A stretch of DNA of 64,000 nucleotides, taken from positions 1-64,000 of the forward strand of contig CAVUAO010000002.1 of the NCBI GenBank assembly GCA_963739515.1, written 5' to 3'. This document shows, piece after piece, positions 46,808 to 54,243 of the stretch (position 1 is the stretch's first letter; every line of letters begins with the position of its first letter). The notes beneath the pieces were generated by a model. That model was given only the letters and a program-made list of their open reading frames with translations. It was not told the origin of the DNA and searched no databases. Position numbers and translations under genes: made by a program. Source of the stretch: JBFYTX01 sp963739515. Lineage in GTDB: Bacteria > Chloroflexota > Dehalococcoidia > Dehalococcoidales > RBG-16-60-22.

Positions 46808-46836
46808 TTGACTTTTTATCAGGTGAGCCATATACT
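46808..46836 (+). promoter_or_regulatory. Promoter for the small coiled-coil gene
   Basis: TTGACT (46808-46813), a 17-base spacer and TATACT (46831-46836), 40 bases before the GTG start at 46876. Confidence 0.7.
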
Positions 46837-46875
46837 TGGCATTATATCAACAAGATATCATAAAGGAGGTGCCTG

Positions 46876-47370
46876 GTGCCGAGCCAGAAAGTAACCAAAA
46901 AAGCCACGCCAGATGTAAAAGAAGAGGCCCCGACCGGGGGGGCTGAAAAAGCCGCCGGCGAACAGCCGAAGAGCGCGCTTGACGAGGTCATGAGCCAGGC
47001 CGAGAGGGCTTATGCCGCCTACATGGACGCCGAGCGTCAGGTCGCCAAGGCTTACCATGAAAACGAAATGCAGGTCGCCAAGGCCTATAAACGGGCGGAG
47101 GCCCAATCGCACCGGGCTTTCGAAGCCACCGTGACGCAGGCGATGAAAGACCGCGAGCAGGCGATGGCCAAAGCCGCCAAGAGCCGCGAGGACTTGATGC
47201 GGCGCGCCGAGGAAGCCTACCAGGCCGCCGTGGAAGGGGCGGCTAACGCCGCTGATGCCGCCATCGCTGAAGCTACCCGCGTCCGCGACGAGCACGTCGA
47301 GAAAGCCTGGAAAGTCCGCGACGAGACTATCGAGCAGGCCTGGCAAATCTATTCCAAGATAGCGCGGTAG
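46876..47370 (+). CDS. Small alanine-rich coiled-coil protein
   Basis: 164 residues with a GTG start served by AAAGGAGGTG. A disordered Lys/Pro/Glu N-terminus (about 1-35) is followed by one continuous helix with short degenerate repeats ('AERAYAAYMDAERQVAKAYHENEMQVAKAYKRAEAQ', 'ATRVRDEHVEKAWKVRDETIEQAW'). Its composition resembles the 729-residue neighbour. Own promoter and own terminator, so it is regulated separately. Likely partner of the same structure as the CetZ-like proteins (inference from position only). Confidence 0.75.
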   Translation: MPSQKVTKKATPDVKEEAPTGGAEKAAGEQPKSALDEVMSQAERAYAAYMDAERQVAKAYHENEMQVAKAYKRAEAQSHRAFEATVTQAMKDREQAMAKAAKSREDLMRRAEEAYQAAVEGAANAADAAIAEATRVRDEHVEKAWKVRDETIEQAWQIYSKIAR

Positions 47371-47402
47371 CTGAAATAAACTAGAGCGAAACCGTGAACA
47401 AT

Positions 47403-47438
47403 AATGCCGTCCCTTTTTTGGGGGGCGGCATTGTTTTT
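47403..47438 (+). terminator. Intrinsic terminator after the small coiled-coil gene
   Basis: AATGCCGTCCC (47403-47413) pairs with GGGGCGGCATT (47422-47432, one G-U pair), loop of T's, followed by GTTTTT. Confidence 0.8.
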
Positions 47439-47497
47439 ACTGGCGTAATCCGGTCTCGGTAGGGAGGGAGTTTAGATTTTAGGATTTCAACTTTTCG

Positions 47498-48673
47498 CTA
47501 TAACAGCGAGGGGATGTCCTTTATCGTGATATCAATCCCTCGCTGTGTGCTTACCAAGCCCTCCTGGCGCTTCTTCAGTTCCGCTATGAGATTGATCGCT
47601 TTGGCGAAATAGCCCCTCACCTTTTCCACGTCGATCATTTCCGAAAGTATCAGGGTGACGTCCAGATTGCCTTTTTCCCTGGGGTAATCGCCGCTCCTGA
47701 TGACGGCTTCCGGGGCCATATTCTTTATGTAAGTGCCCAGCTCTTTAATCAGGTCGACGTTGATTTCATCGGCCGGGGCGGATATCAGGTATAACGCCCT
47801 TTTGGAATCCAGCGGATTGCATTTAACGGACATCGCGCTGATGGCTTCGTCGAGGGCGTGGATGCCCTTCTGTGTTTCTCTGGCTTTGTCCCGAAAATTA
47901 CGCGCCCCCGGGAAGAAGGACTTAAAAATCGAAGTCTGCGACCGCCCGTAGCCCAGGGTCGTCCAGCCCACCAGCGTCTGGATGATATCGCCGGCGTCCA
48001 GTATCTTGGCGCCGATGAACCGCGACTTTTTTTCTTCGCCGGCGCAGAGCAGGTTGAAAAACGGCTGCACGATGGTGGTGTTTATCCTGGCCAGGTTGTG
48101 TGTCAGGGACGAGTCTTTCATTACGTATCTCTGGTTATCGACGAGGAAGATGGCGTCAGCCACCAGGTAGCTGGATTTCAGGCAGGTGGCGACATTATAA
48201 ACGGTCCTGTCCTCGGTCAAAACTTCGTGCTCGAAGGGTAGAACGATGAGGTTATAAACCGGCCGGTCGACGTAGCGTTCCTTGATTTGCTGCGTCATTA
48301 CCGGTATCGCCCCGGAGCCCGTGCCCCCGCCGGCGCTGGCGATAAGCAGGAAAGCGTCCGTGTCCGCGAAGTTCGGGGTGTTTCTAATCGTCTCGATGAC
48401 CATGTCGGCGTCTTCGCGGGCTATCTCGGCGCCGAGTTCGTTGATTTTGCCTACGCCGTGGCCGCCGGTCTTTTTCTTGCCGATGACGATGCGCTGGCTG
48501 AAATCGGACTTTATGGTGTGCAGTCCGCTCAGGTCCGCGAGGTCGGTATTGACCGCGTAAGCGCCGGTGATGATATGGAGTCCGCGCAGGCCGCGCGCCC
48601 TTTTATTCAGGCGGGCAAACTCATCGGCTATCCTGCCACCGCATTGCCCGAAGCCGACAACTACTAGCTTCAT
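47498..48673 (-). CDS. CetZ/FtsZ-like tubulin-superfamily GTPase (paralog B)
   Basis: 391 residues, clearly paralogous to the gene at 43141-44313 over its whole length. 'VVVGFGQCGGRIADEFARLN' start, GTP loop 'GGGTGSG' at 115-121, and the DxxD pair D226/D229 in 'ILDAGDIIQT'. Long identical runs such as 'KTGGHGVGKINELGAEIA' and 'FFNLLCAGEEKK'. Differences concentrate around residues 245-275 and the last 40 residues, the surfaces used for lateral or partner contacts in tubulin relatives. Two retained paralogs suggest copolymers or two differently positioned filaments. Confidence 0.82.
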   Translation of the reverse strand: MKLVVVGFGQCGGRIADEFARLNKRARGLRGLHIITGAYAVNTDLADLSGLHTIKSDFSQRIVIGKKKTGGHGVGKINELGAEIAREDADMVIETIRNTPNFADTDAFLLIASAGGGTGSGAIPVMTQQIKERYVDRPVYNLIVLPFEHEVLTEDRTVYNVATCLKSSYLVADAIFLVDNQRYVMKDSSLTHNLARINTTIVQPFFNLLCAGEEKKSRFIGAKILDAGDIIQTLVGWTTLGYGRSQTSIFKSFFPGARNFRDKARETQKGIHALDEAISAMSVKCNPLDSKRALYLISAPADEINVDLIKELGTYIKNMAPEAVIRSGDYPREKGNLDVTLILSEMIDVEKVRGYFAKAINLIAELKKRQEGLVSTQRGIDITIKDIPSLL

Positions 48674-48700
48674 CCGCTTACCCTCTCAGGCAGTTTCCTC

Positions 48701-48730
48701 ATTTTACGCAATTACGCAATGCGATGTCAA
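48701..48730 (-). promoter_or_regulatory. Promoter for CetZ-like paralog B
   Basis: On the - strand TTGACA (48725-48730), an 18-base spacer and TAAAAT (48701-48706), about 28 bases before the start codon. Confidence 0.6.
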
Positions 48731-48790
48731 TCGGTTCTCATAAAATTTTCGCATGGTAATTTCGTCATGGCCGCATGGTAATTTCGTCCC

Positions 48791-49807
48791 CTAAAATCCC
48801 TTCCGGGCGATAAACGCCGCCATATCGCCGAGACGGCAGCTGTAGCCCCACTCGTTGTCGTACCAGGCCAGTATCTTGACCATGTTCCCGCCGATGACCA
48901 TGGTGCTGGGGGCGTCGATGATCGAGCTGTGGTCGTTGCCCTTGAAGTCCATGCTCACCAGCGGCTCTTCGCAGTACTCCAGGATGCCCTTGAGCGGGCC
49001 GGCGGCGGCTTTCTGGAACGCCTCGTTGACCTGCGCCACCGTGACGTCTTTCTGCGTGTTGCAGACAAAGTCGATGACGGATACGGTCGGCGTGGGGACG
49101 CGTATGGAAATCCCGTGGATTTTGCCTTCCAGCCCCGGCACCAGCGCGCCGACGAGCTTGGCGGCACCAGTGGTGGTGGGAATCATATTGAGGGCCGCGG
49201 CGCGCGCCCGCCGTATGTCGCTTTTGTGCACTACGTCCAGGATTTTCTGGTCGTTGGTGTAAGAGTGGACGGTCGTCATCAGCCCCTTGGTCACGACGAA
49301 ATTTTCATGGAGCACCTTGACCGGCGGGGCGATGCCGTTGGTCGTGCAGGAGGCGTTGGAGATAATGTGGTGTTTTCTGGGGTCGTACGTGCCCTCGTTA
49401 ACGCCGAGCACGATAGTCGTGACATTGCCTTTAGCCGGCGCGGAGATAATCACTTTTTTAGCGCCGCCTTTGAGGTGCCCCGCGGCTTCTTCGGCGGCCT
49501 CGAACTGGCCCGTGGACTCGATGACGATATCGCAACCATAGCTTTTCCAGGGGATGGCGGCGGGGTTGCGCTCCGAGAGCACCTGGATTTCCTTGCCGTC
49601 CACGATAATGGACTTATCTTTGGCGCCTACGTCGCCCTGGTAGCGGCCGTACACGCTGTCCCACTTAAACAGGTGGGCGTTGGTCCTGGCGTCGGTAAGG
49701 TCGTTGATGGCGACGACCTCTATTTCGTTCGGGTGGCGCTGGAGGATTGTCCTAAGGGTCAGCCTGCCGATGCGCCCGAAGCCGTTAATGCCGATTCTGG
49801 TTTTCAT
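48791..49807 (-). CDS. gap: Glyceraldehyde-3-phosphate dehydrogenase, type I
   Basis: 338 residues, full length. NAD-binding 'GINGFGRIGRLTLRT' and 'INDLTD', the catalytic Cys C154 in 'SNASCTTNGIAP' (the usual second Cys of this motif is Gly here) and 'RVPTPTVSVIDFV'. 'WYDNEWGYSCRLGDM' closes the NAD site. Glycolysis/gluconeogenesis; eno is three genes upstream on the same strand, suggesting a loose glycolytic operon. Confidence 0.97.
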   Translation of the reverse strand: MKTRIGINGFGRIGRLTLRTILQRHPNEIEVVAINDLTDARTNAHLFKWDSVYGRYQGDVGAKDKSIIVDGKEIQVLSERNPAAIPWKSYGCDIVIESTGQFEAAEEAAGHLKGGAKKVIISAPAKGNVTTIVLGVNEGTYDPRKHHIISNASCTTNGIAPPVKVLHENFVVTKGLMTTVHSYTNDQKILDVVHKSDIRRARAAALNMIPTTTGAAKLVGALVPGLEGKIHGISIRVPTPTVSVIDFVCNTQKDVTVAQVNEAFQKAAAGPLKGILEYCEEPLVSMDFKGNDHSSIIDAPSTMVIGGNMVKILAWYDNEWGYSCRLGDMAAFIARKGF

Positions 49808-49831
49808 GTTCGCCTCCTGTGCAATAATAAT

Positions 49832-50851
49832 CTATTTTTTCATCGCCGGAATTGATTTTCTTTGCCGGCTCCTCTGTATCATGTCCAGGAAAGCCTCGAT
49901 ACGCGTCTTGATATGGGTGTTCGGGAAAAAGTCGGCGTTGCCTTCCAGCATCAACATCGGTAAATCTATGGCGTCCCGGAAAACAATGTCCCCGATGCCG
50001 CGGTGGCAGAATGCCTGTACGTAATGAATCACCCCGTCGATGTGCCGGCGCTGGATTTCGGTCTTAATATCTTTAATACGTTCCTGGATGGAGTAGGGGT
50101 AGGTATAATTGGAATATTGTTCGGCGAGCGAGTCCCCCGGCTCAGGCATGGCGAACTGCCGTTGGACTTCATTAAAGACCACCCGCGCTCCCTGCCTCTC
50201 GATGAAGGGATATAACTCTTTAGCGTATACCGCCGGCACCCCGATATATGCCAGCCTGATTTCGTTTTCGGGGAAGGGCTTTCGCCCTTCACTGATAGCT
50301 AATAACTTTTTTAAATCCTCCCTATATTTTGCCGCGTCCCCGTTGAAATCTGACGAAGAAACGAGCCACAAATGATTTTCCCCGCCACTGGCTTTATTCG
50401 CTTTCCAGGTAAGCTCGTCCAATTTAAAAATGAGGTCGCGTACCGGCTCCAGCTCTTTCCTGACCCTTTCGGCGGCTTTCAGCGTGGTGCCGAACATCGC
50501 CGCCAGCTTTTCCAGGGCGTAGTCCATCTGTTCTTTATTGGGCCGGTCAGGGTAGGCGAAGGCCATGGCGTTAAGTCCCTTGAGCTTGAGCGTTTCCCGC
50601 AGCATTATCGTGTTGGAGCAGTCGCCGCTAGTGACGCAGAGGACGTCCTGGATGCCTCTATCGAGGCAGACGCCGTAGATGCCCTTTATCCAGCTGCAGC
50701 AGTTGAGGGGAAAACCCGCCCTTTCGGCGATGGTGATGAGCCGGCCGGGGTCGGGGTCATTGACGAGGACGTTGTTCAGGTCGACCGGTTTGTATCCGGC
50801 AGCGATGAGGATTTCCACGGGGACGGTGGTGGTGATGCCTATCTGTTTCAT
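49832..50851 (-). CDS. 2-hydroxyacyl-CoA dehydratase D-subunit (HgdB/BcrC-like) family protein
   Basis: 339 residues. Cys-bearing loops 'GFPLNCCSWIKGIYG' and 'LCVTSGDCSNTIMLRETL', and 'IHYVQAFCHRGIGDIVF', correspond to Fe-S cluster positions in HgdB/FldC/BcrC-type subunits. Such proteins pair with a second subunit and an ATP-dependent activator; neither is nearby. It sits between gap and the metallo-beta-lactamase gene with a 24-base gap to gap. It could be one of the stand-alone family members of unknown role in anaerobes. Confidence 0.8.
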   Translation of the reverse strand: MKQIGITTTVPVEILIAAGYKPVDLNNVLVNDPDPGRLITIAERAGFPLNCCSWIKGIYGVCLDRGIQDVLCVTSGDCSNTIMLRETLKLKGLNAMAFAYPDRPNKEQMDYALEKLAAMFGTTLKAAERVRKELEPVRDLIFKLDELTWKANKASGGENHLWLVSSSDFNGDAAKYREDLKKLLAISEGRKPFPENEIRLAYIGVPAVYAKELYPFIERQGARVVFNEVQRQFAMPEPGDSLAEQYSNYTYPYSIQERIKDIKTEIQRRHIDGVIHYVQAFCHRGIGDIVFRDAIDLPMLMLEGNADFFPNTHIKTRIEAFLDMIQRSRQRKSIPAMKK

Positions 50852-50863
50852 TTATCAATTATA

Positions 50864-51857
50864 TCATTTTTGTCCATAATAGATGATGCCGCCCCGGGGC
50901 AGCTTGTCGATGCGGTTTTCCGCGGCCATCATTTCCAGGTGCGCCAGCGTCTCGAAGATGGCCATCCTCTGGTGGAAAGCCGGCAAGTCTTCCCAGGTAT
51001 TGTGGTCGCCCCAGCTTATCTTCTGGGCTATCTGGTAGGCGGTCCTGGTCCGGAATCCTATCGCCTCCAATATTTCCATGTTGCGGTGAGCGTGGTGCCT
51101 AATTATCTCGTCGATACGCGGCACGAGCCGGGTGAAGGGCTTATCGTGGCCGGGCAGCGTCAGCTTGACATCCAGCTGCCTTATTTCCTGCAACGACTTT
51201 AGATACCGGCCGAGCGGGTTTTCGATGGACTGGGGAGTGACGCTGATGTTGGGCGTGATTTTCGGCAGAATATGATCGCCGGAAAGCAGAATTTTCTGCT
51301 CGGGCTCGTAGAGGCAGATATGCCCGGAGGAATGCCCCGGCGTCCATATCACTCTAAAAGTGAATTTGCCGGTGGCGATGGTATCACCATCGCGGAGGCG
51401 AAATATCCGGCAGGGTGGGGACGATATATTGCTCTAACCCTACGGTGGCGTCCCGGAGCTTATCAGCGAAATCGCGCGGGACGCCGTTGCCGATGAGCAG
51501 GCGGTCGGTCTGGTGCAGCAGCTCCTCCATGGAGATATAGCGCGGCTCGATGAAACCTTTCTCGATATGGTGCATGGCGATGGTCGCCCCGGAGAGCTTT
51601 TTTAGTCGCCCCGCCATACCGTAATGGTCGGGGTGGACGTGGGTGACCACTATCTGCGTGATGTCCCCGAAACTTACCCCGATTTTCACTAGGTAGTTGT
51701 GGAGGGTGGTAAACGATTTGTCGGTGTTCCAGCCGGAATCGACCAGCAGATATCCCTTTTCCCCCTCGATGAGGTAGACGTTGATATGGGATAGCGTCGT
51801 CTGCTCGAGCGAAATTGGCGATTTAATCCAGTGTACACCGGGCAATATTTCAGGCAT
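50864..51857 (-). CDS. Metallo-beta-lactamase fold hydrolase (frameshifted)
   Basis: About 330 residues when joined. The first part (51857 to about 51400) carries the metal motif 'THVHPDHYGMAGRL' (HxHxDH); the second (about 51400 to 50864) has 'WTPGHSSGHICLYEPEQKILLSGDHILP' with the third His and bridging Asp, plus 'LTLPGHDKPF'. The shift lies at 'CCTCCGCGATGG' in the coding sense. Family members include glyoxalase II-like thioesterases. Its start overlaps the 3' end of eno by eight bases. Confidence 0.83.
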
Positions 51858-53145
51858 TTTTTCCCTTTAAATTGTAAAACGCTTTCATCCCCGCGTACTC
51901 CGCCTTTTCTCCCAGCTCTGCCTCTATCTTTAGCAGCCGGTTGTACTTGGCGGTGCGTTCGGAGCGGCAGGGTGCCCCGGCTTTAATCTGGCCCGTCCCC
52001 AGCCCCGCGCAAAGGTCGGCGATGGTAGTGTCCTCAGTCTCGCCGGAGCGGTGGGAGACGATGGCCGCCCAGCCGTTTTTCCGCGCCGTTGCTATCGCCC
52101 CGATAGTCTCGGTGAGCGTGCCTATCTGGTTGAGCTTGATAAGGACGGCGTTGGAGGCTTGGAGTTCGATGCCTTTCTGGAGTCGGGTAACATTGGTGGC
52201 ATAGAGGTCGTCGCCGACGATTTGCACTTTATCTCCCAATTTTTTCGTCAGGAGTTGCCAGCCGTCCCAGTCGTCCTCGGCCATGCCGTCCTCAATGGAG
52301 ATGATAGGGTAGGCGTCGACCCACTTGACATAAAATTCGACCATTTCTTTAGCGGTCAGCGTCCTGCCTTCTCTGGCAAGAACGTATTTGCCGTTTTTAT
52401 AAAGCTCGCTGGCAGCCGCATCGATGGCGATATAGCAGTCCTGGCCCGGCCGGTAGCCGGCCGACTCTATCGCGGCCAGGATAGCTTCGATGGCGTCCTT
52501 GTTCGAGGGGAGGGAGGGGGCAAAGCCGCCCTCGTCGCCGACGCTGGTATTCAGCCCCTTGCCTTGGAGGACCTTTTTCAGGGCGTGGTAGACCTCGGTG
52601 CCCATACGCAGGGCTTCGGAGAAGCTTTTAGCCCCTGCCGGCATGACCATGAACTCCTGCAGGTCCGTGGAATTTTCCGCATGCTTGCCGCCGTTGAGGA
52701 TGTTCATCATCGGCACCGGCAGGGTATAGCTTTTGGCATTATTTAGATAACGATAGAGAGGCAAACCTTTAAAATTCGCGGCGGCGTGGGCGACTGCCAG
52801 CGATGTCCCCAGTATGGCGTTGGCGCCGAGCTTCGATTTATCCGCCGTGCCGTCGAGCTTGATTAACGCCCGGTCGATTTTCTCCTGGTCGAGAACACTC
52901 ATCCCATTAATGGTGCTGGCGATCGACCCGTTAACGTTGGCGACTGCCTTCAGGACGCCCTTGCCGTTGTAGCGTGATTTATCGCCGTCGCGGAGCTCCC
53001 GTGCCTCATGTTTGCCGGTGCTCGCCCCGGAGGGCACCGCCGCGGCTCCTCTCGTGCCGTCCTTGAGCTCGACCTCTACCTCGATGGTGGGGTTCCCCCG
53101 CGAGTCTAAAATCTCTCTGGCTTTGACGCTCTTTATCGCTGACAT
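51850..53145 (-). CDS. eno: Enolase
   Basis: 431 residues, full length. 'SVKAREILDSRGNPTIEVEVEL' start, 'AVPSGASTGKHEA' loop, 'IEDGMAEDDWDGW' and 'QIVGDDLYATN' metal ligands, 'VSHRSGETEDTTIADL' with the catalytic Lys/His region, and 'GQIKAGAPCRSERTAKYNRLL'. Converts 2-phosphoglycerate to phosphoenolpyruvate. Confidence 0.98.
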   Translation of the reverse strand: MSAIKSVKAREILDSRGNPTIEVEVELKDGTRGAAAVPSGASTGKHEARELRDGDKSRYNGKGVLKAVANVNGSIASTINGMSVLDQEKIDRALIKLDGTADKSKLGANAILGTSLAVAHAAANFKGLPLYRYLNNAKSYTLPVPMMNILNGGKHAENSTDLQEFMVMPAGAKSFSEALRMGTEVYHALKKVLQGKGLNTSVGDEGGFAPSLPSNKDAIEAILAAIESAGYRPGQDCYIAIDAAASELYKNGKYVLAREGRTLTAKEMVEFYVKWVDAYPIISIEDGMAEDDWDGWQLLTKKLGDKVQIVGDDLYATNVTRLQKGIELQASNAVLIKLNQIGTLTETIGAIATARKNGWAAIVSHRSGETEDTTIADLCAGLGTGQIKAGAPCRSERTAKYNRLLKIEAELGEKAEYAGMKAFYNLKGKNA

Positions 53146-53166
53146 TTTTATCTCCCGTCGGGGTGG

Positions 53167-53655
53167 TTATTCCTCGTCTTTAATTAGTGCTATCGCTTTA
53201 TTTACCGCTTCTTGAGGATTTTTAGCGATGATAATTTTATCTTCCGCTTTTCCGCCCATCGCCAGCGACCACGTCTCCAGGCCGATGACCGGTATCCCGC
53301 TTTGCAGCGCATGGCCGATTTCCGCCAGCGTGCCGTAGCTGCCGTCGATGGCGATTATCGCCTGGGCGGTCCTCACCACGATGACGTTTCTGGCGTAGCC
53401 CAGGCCGGTGACGATGGGTATTTTAACGTACGGGTTGGCGCTTTCCCGGTTGTCCCCCGGCAATATGCCTATCGTTAAGCCGCCCTCATCGCTGGCTCCC
53501 TTGCAGGCGGCTTCCATCACTCCACCCAGGCCGCCGCACACTAGCACCGCTCTCTGCCGGGCAATCTCCCGGCCCACTTCTTCGGCCAGTTTCGTTACCG
53601 GCGGGGATACCTCGCTCCCCCCGATTACCCCGATAAAGATATATTTATCTTTCAT
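53167..53655 (-). CDS. SLOG-fold protein (TIGR00725 family)
   Basis: 162 residues with a LOG/SLOG Rossmann-like fold: 'YIFIGVIGGSEVSPP', 'AVLVCGGLGGVMEAACKGASDEGGLTIGILPG', 'VVRTAQAIIAIDGSYGTLAEIGHALQSGIPVIGL'. The 'GSYGTLAE' loop matches the nucleotide-binding 'PGGxGTxxE' of LOG proteins. Family members bind nucleotide-like ligands; the role is unknown. Nine bases upstream of it lies pth and 21 bases downstream lies eno. Confidence 0.8.
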   Translation of the reverse strand: MKDKYIFIGVIGGSEVSPPVTKLAEEVGREIARQRAVLVCGGLGGVMEAACKGASDEGGLTIGILPGDNRESANPYVKIPIVTGLGYARNVIVVRTAQAIIAIDGSYGTLAEIGHALQSGIPVIGLETWSLAMGGKAEDKIIIAKNPQEAVNKAIALIKDEE

Positions 53656-53664
53656 GGCTATTAT

Positions 53665-54243
53665 TTAGTTATATTTGTTCATGGCGGCGGCCAGGCCCTC
53701 GGCCAGCAGGGAGACAATAGCATCGCTGACTTTAGGGATGACCGTATCGATGATTTTTTTCTCTTCGCTGGTGAAATCCCTCAGGACGTAGTCGATGACG
53801 GCGCTTTCTTTATCGACCGCTTTTTCATCGTTTTCCGGTCGTCCGATGCCCACCCGGACGCGGTAGAAGTCCCGCGTGCCGATGCGCGCAATGATGGAGT
53901 CGATTCCTTTGTGGCCGCCGGAGCTCCCGCCCCGGCGCAGGCGGATTTTGCCAGCCGGCAGGTCGAGGTCGTCATGGATAACGATAAGGTCGGCCGGGGC
54001 GACGTTAAGTTTTTTCATGAGCGCGCTCACCGATTCGCCGCTGGCGTTCATGTAGGTCTGCGGCCGCGCCAGCACTACCAGGTGTCCGGCGATATTGCCG
54101 ATGCCGGTTCGCGCCTGCCCCTGCTTCCTGTCAAAGGCGATTTTTTGCGTCTTGGCCAGGTGGCTGACGCACATAAATCCCACGTTGTGCCGGTTGCGGG
54201 CGTATAAAAACCCCGGATTTCCCAGCCCCACTATCAGCTTCAT
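53665..54243 (-). CDS. pth: Peptidyl-tRNA hydrolase
   Basis: 192 residues. 'LIVGLGNPGFLYARNRHNVGF' holds Asn10 and catalytic His19; 'LARPQTYMNASGESV', 'IVIHDDLDLPAGKIRLRRGGSSGGHKGIDSII' and 'RVRVGIGRP' complete the family pattern. Recycles peptidyl-tRNA. Its ATG overlaps the ligA stop by four bases. Confidence 0.97.
   Translation of the reverse strand: MKLIVGLGNPGFLYARNRHNVGFMCVSHLAKTQKIAFDRKQGQARTGIGNIAGHLVVLARPQTYMNASGESVSALMKKLNVAPADLIVIHDDLDLPAGKIRLRRGGSSGGHKGIDSIIARIGTRDFYRVRVGIGRPENDEKAVDKESAVIDYVLRDFTSEEKKIIDTVIPKVSDAIVSLLAEGLAAAMNKYN

Noticed and set aside
50372..51202. 276-codon + strand frame opposite the HgdB-like and MBL genes
   Set aside because: Antisense shadow in GC-rich sequence, no ribosome-binding site or family resemblance.
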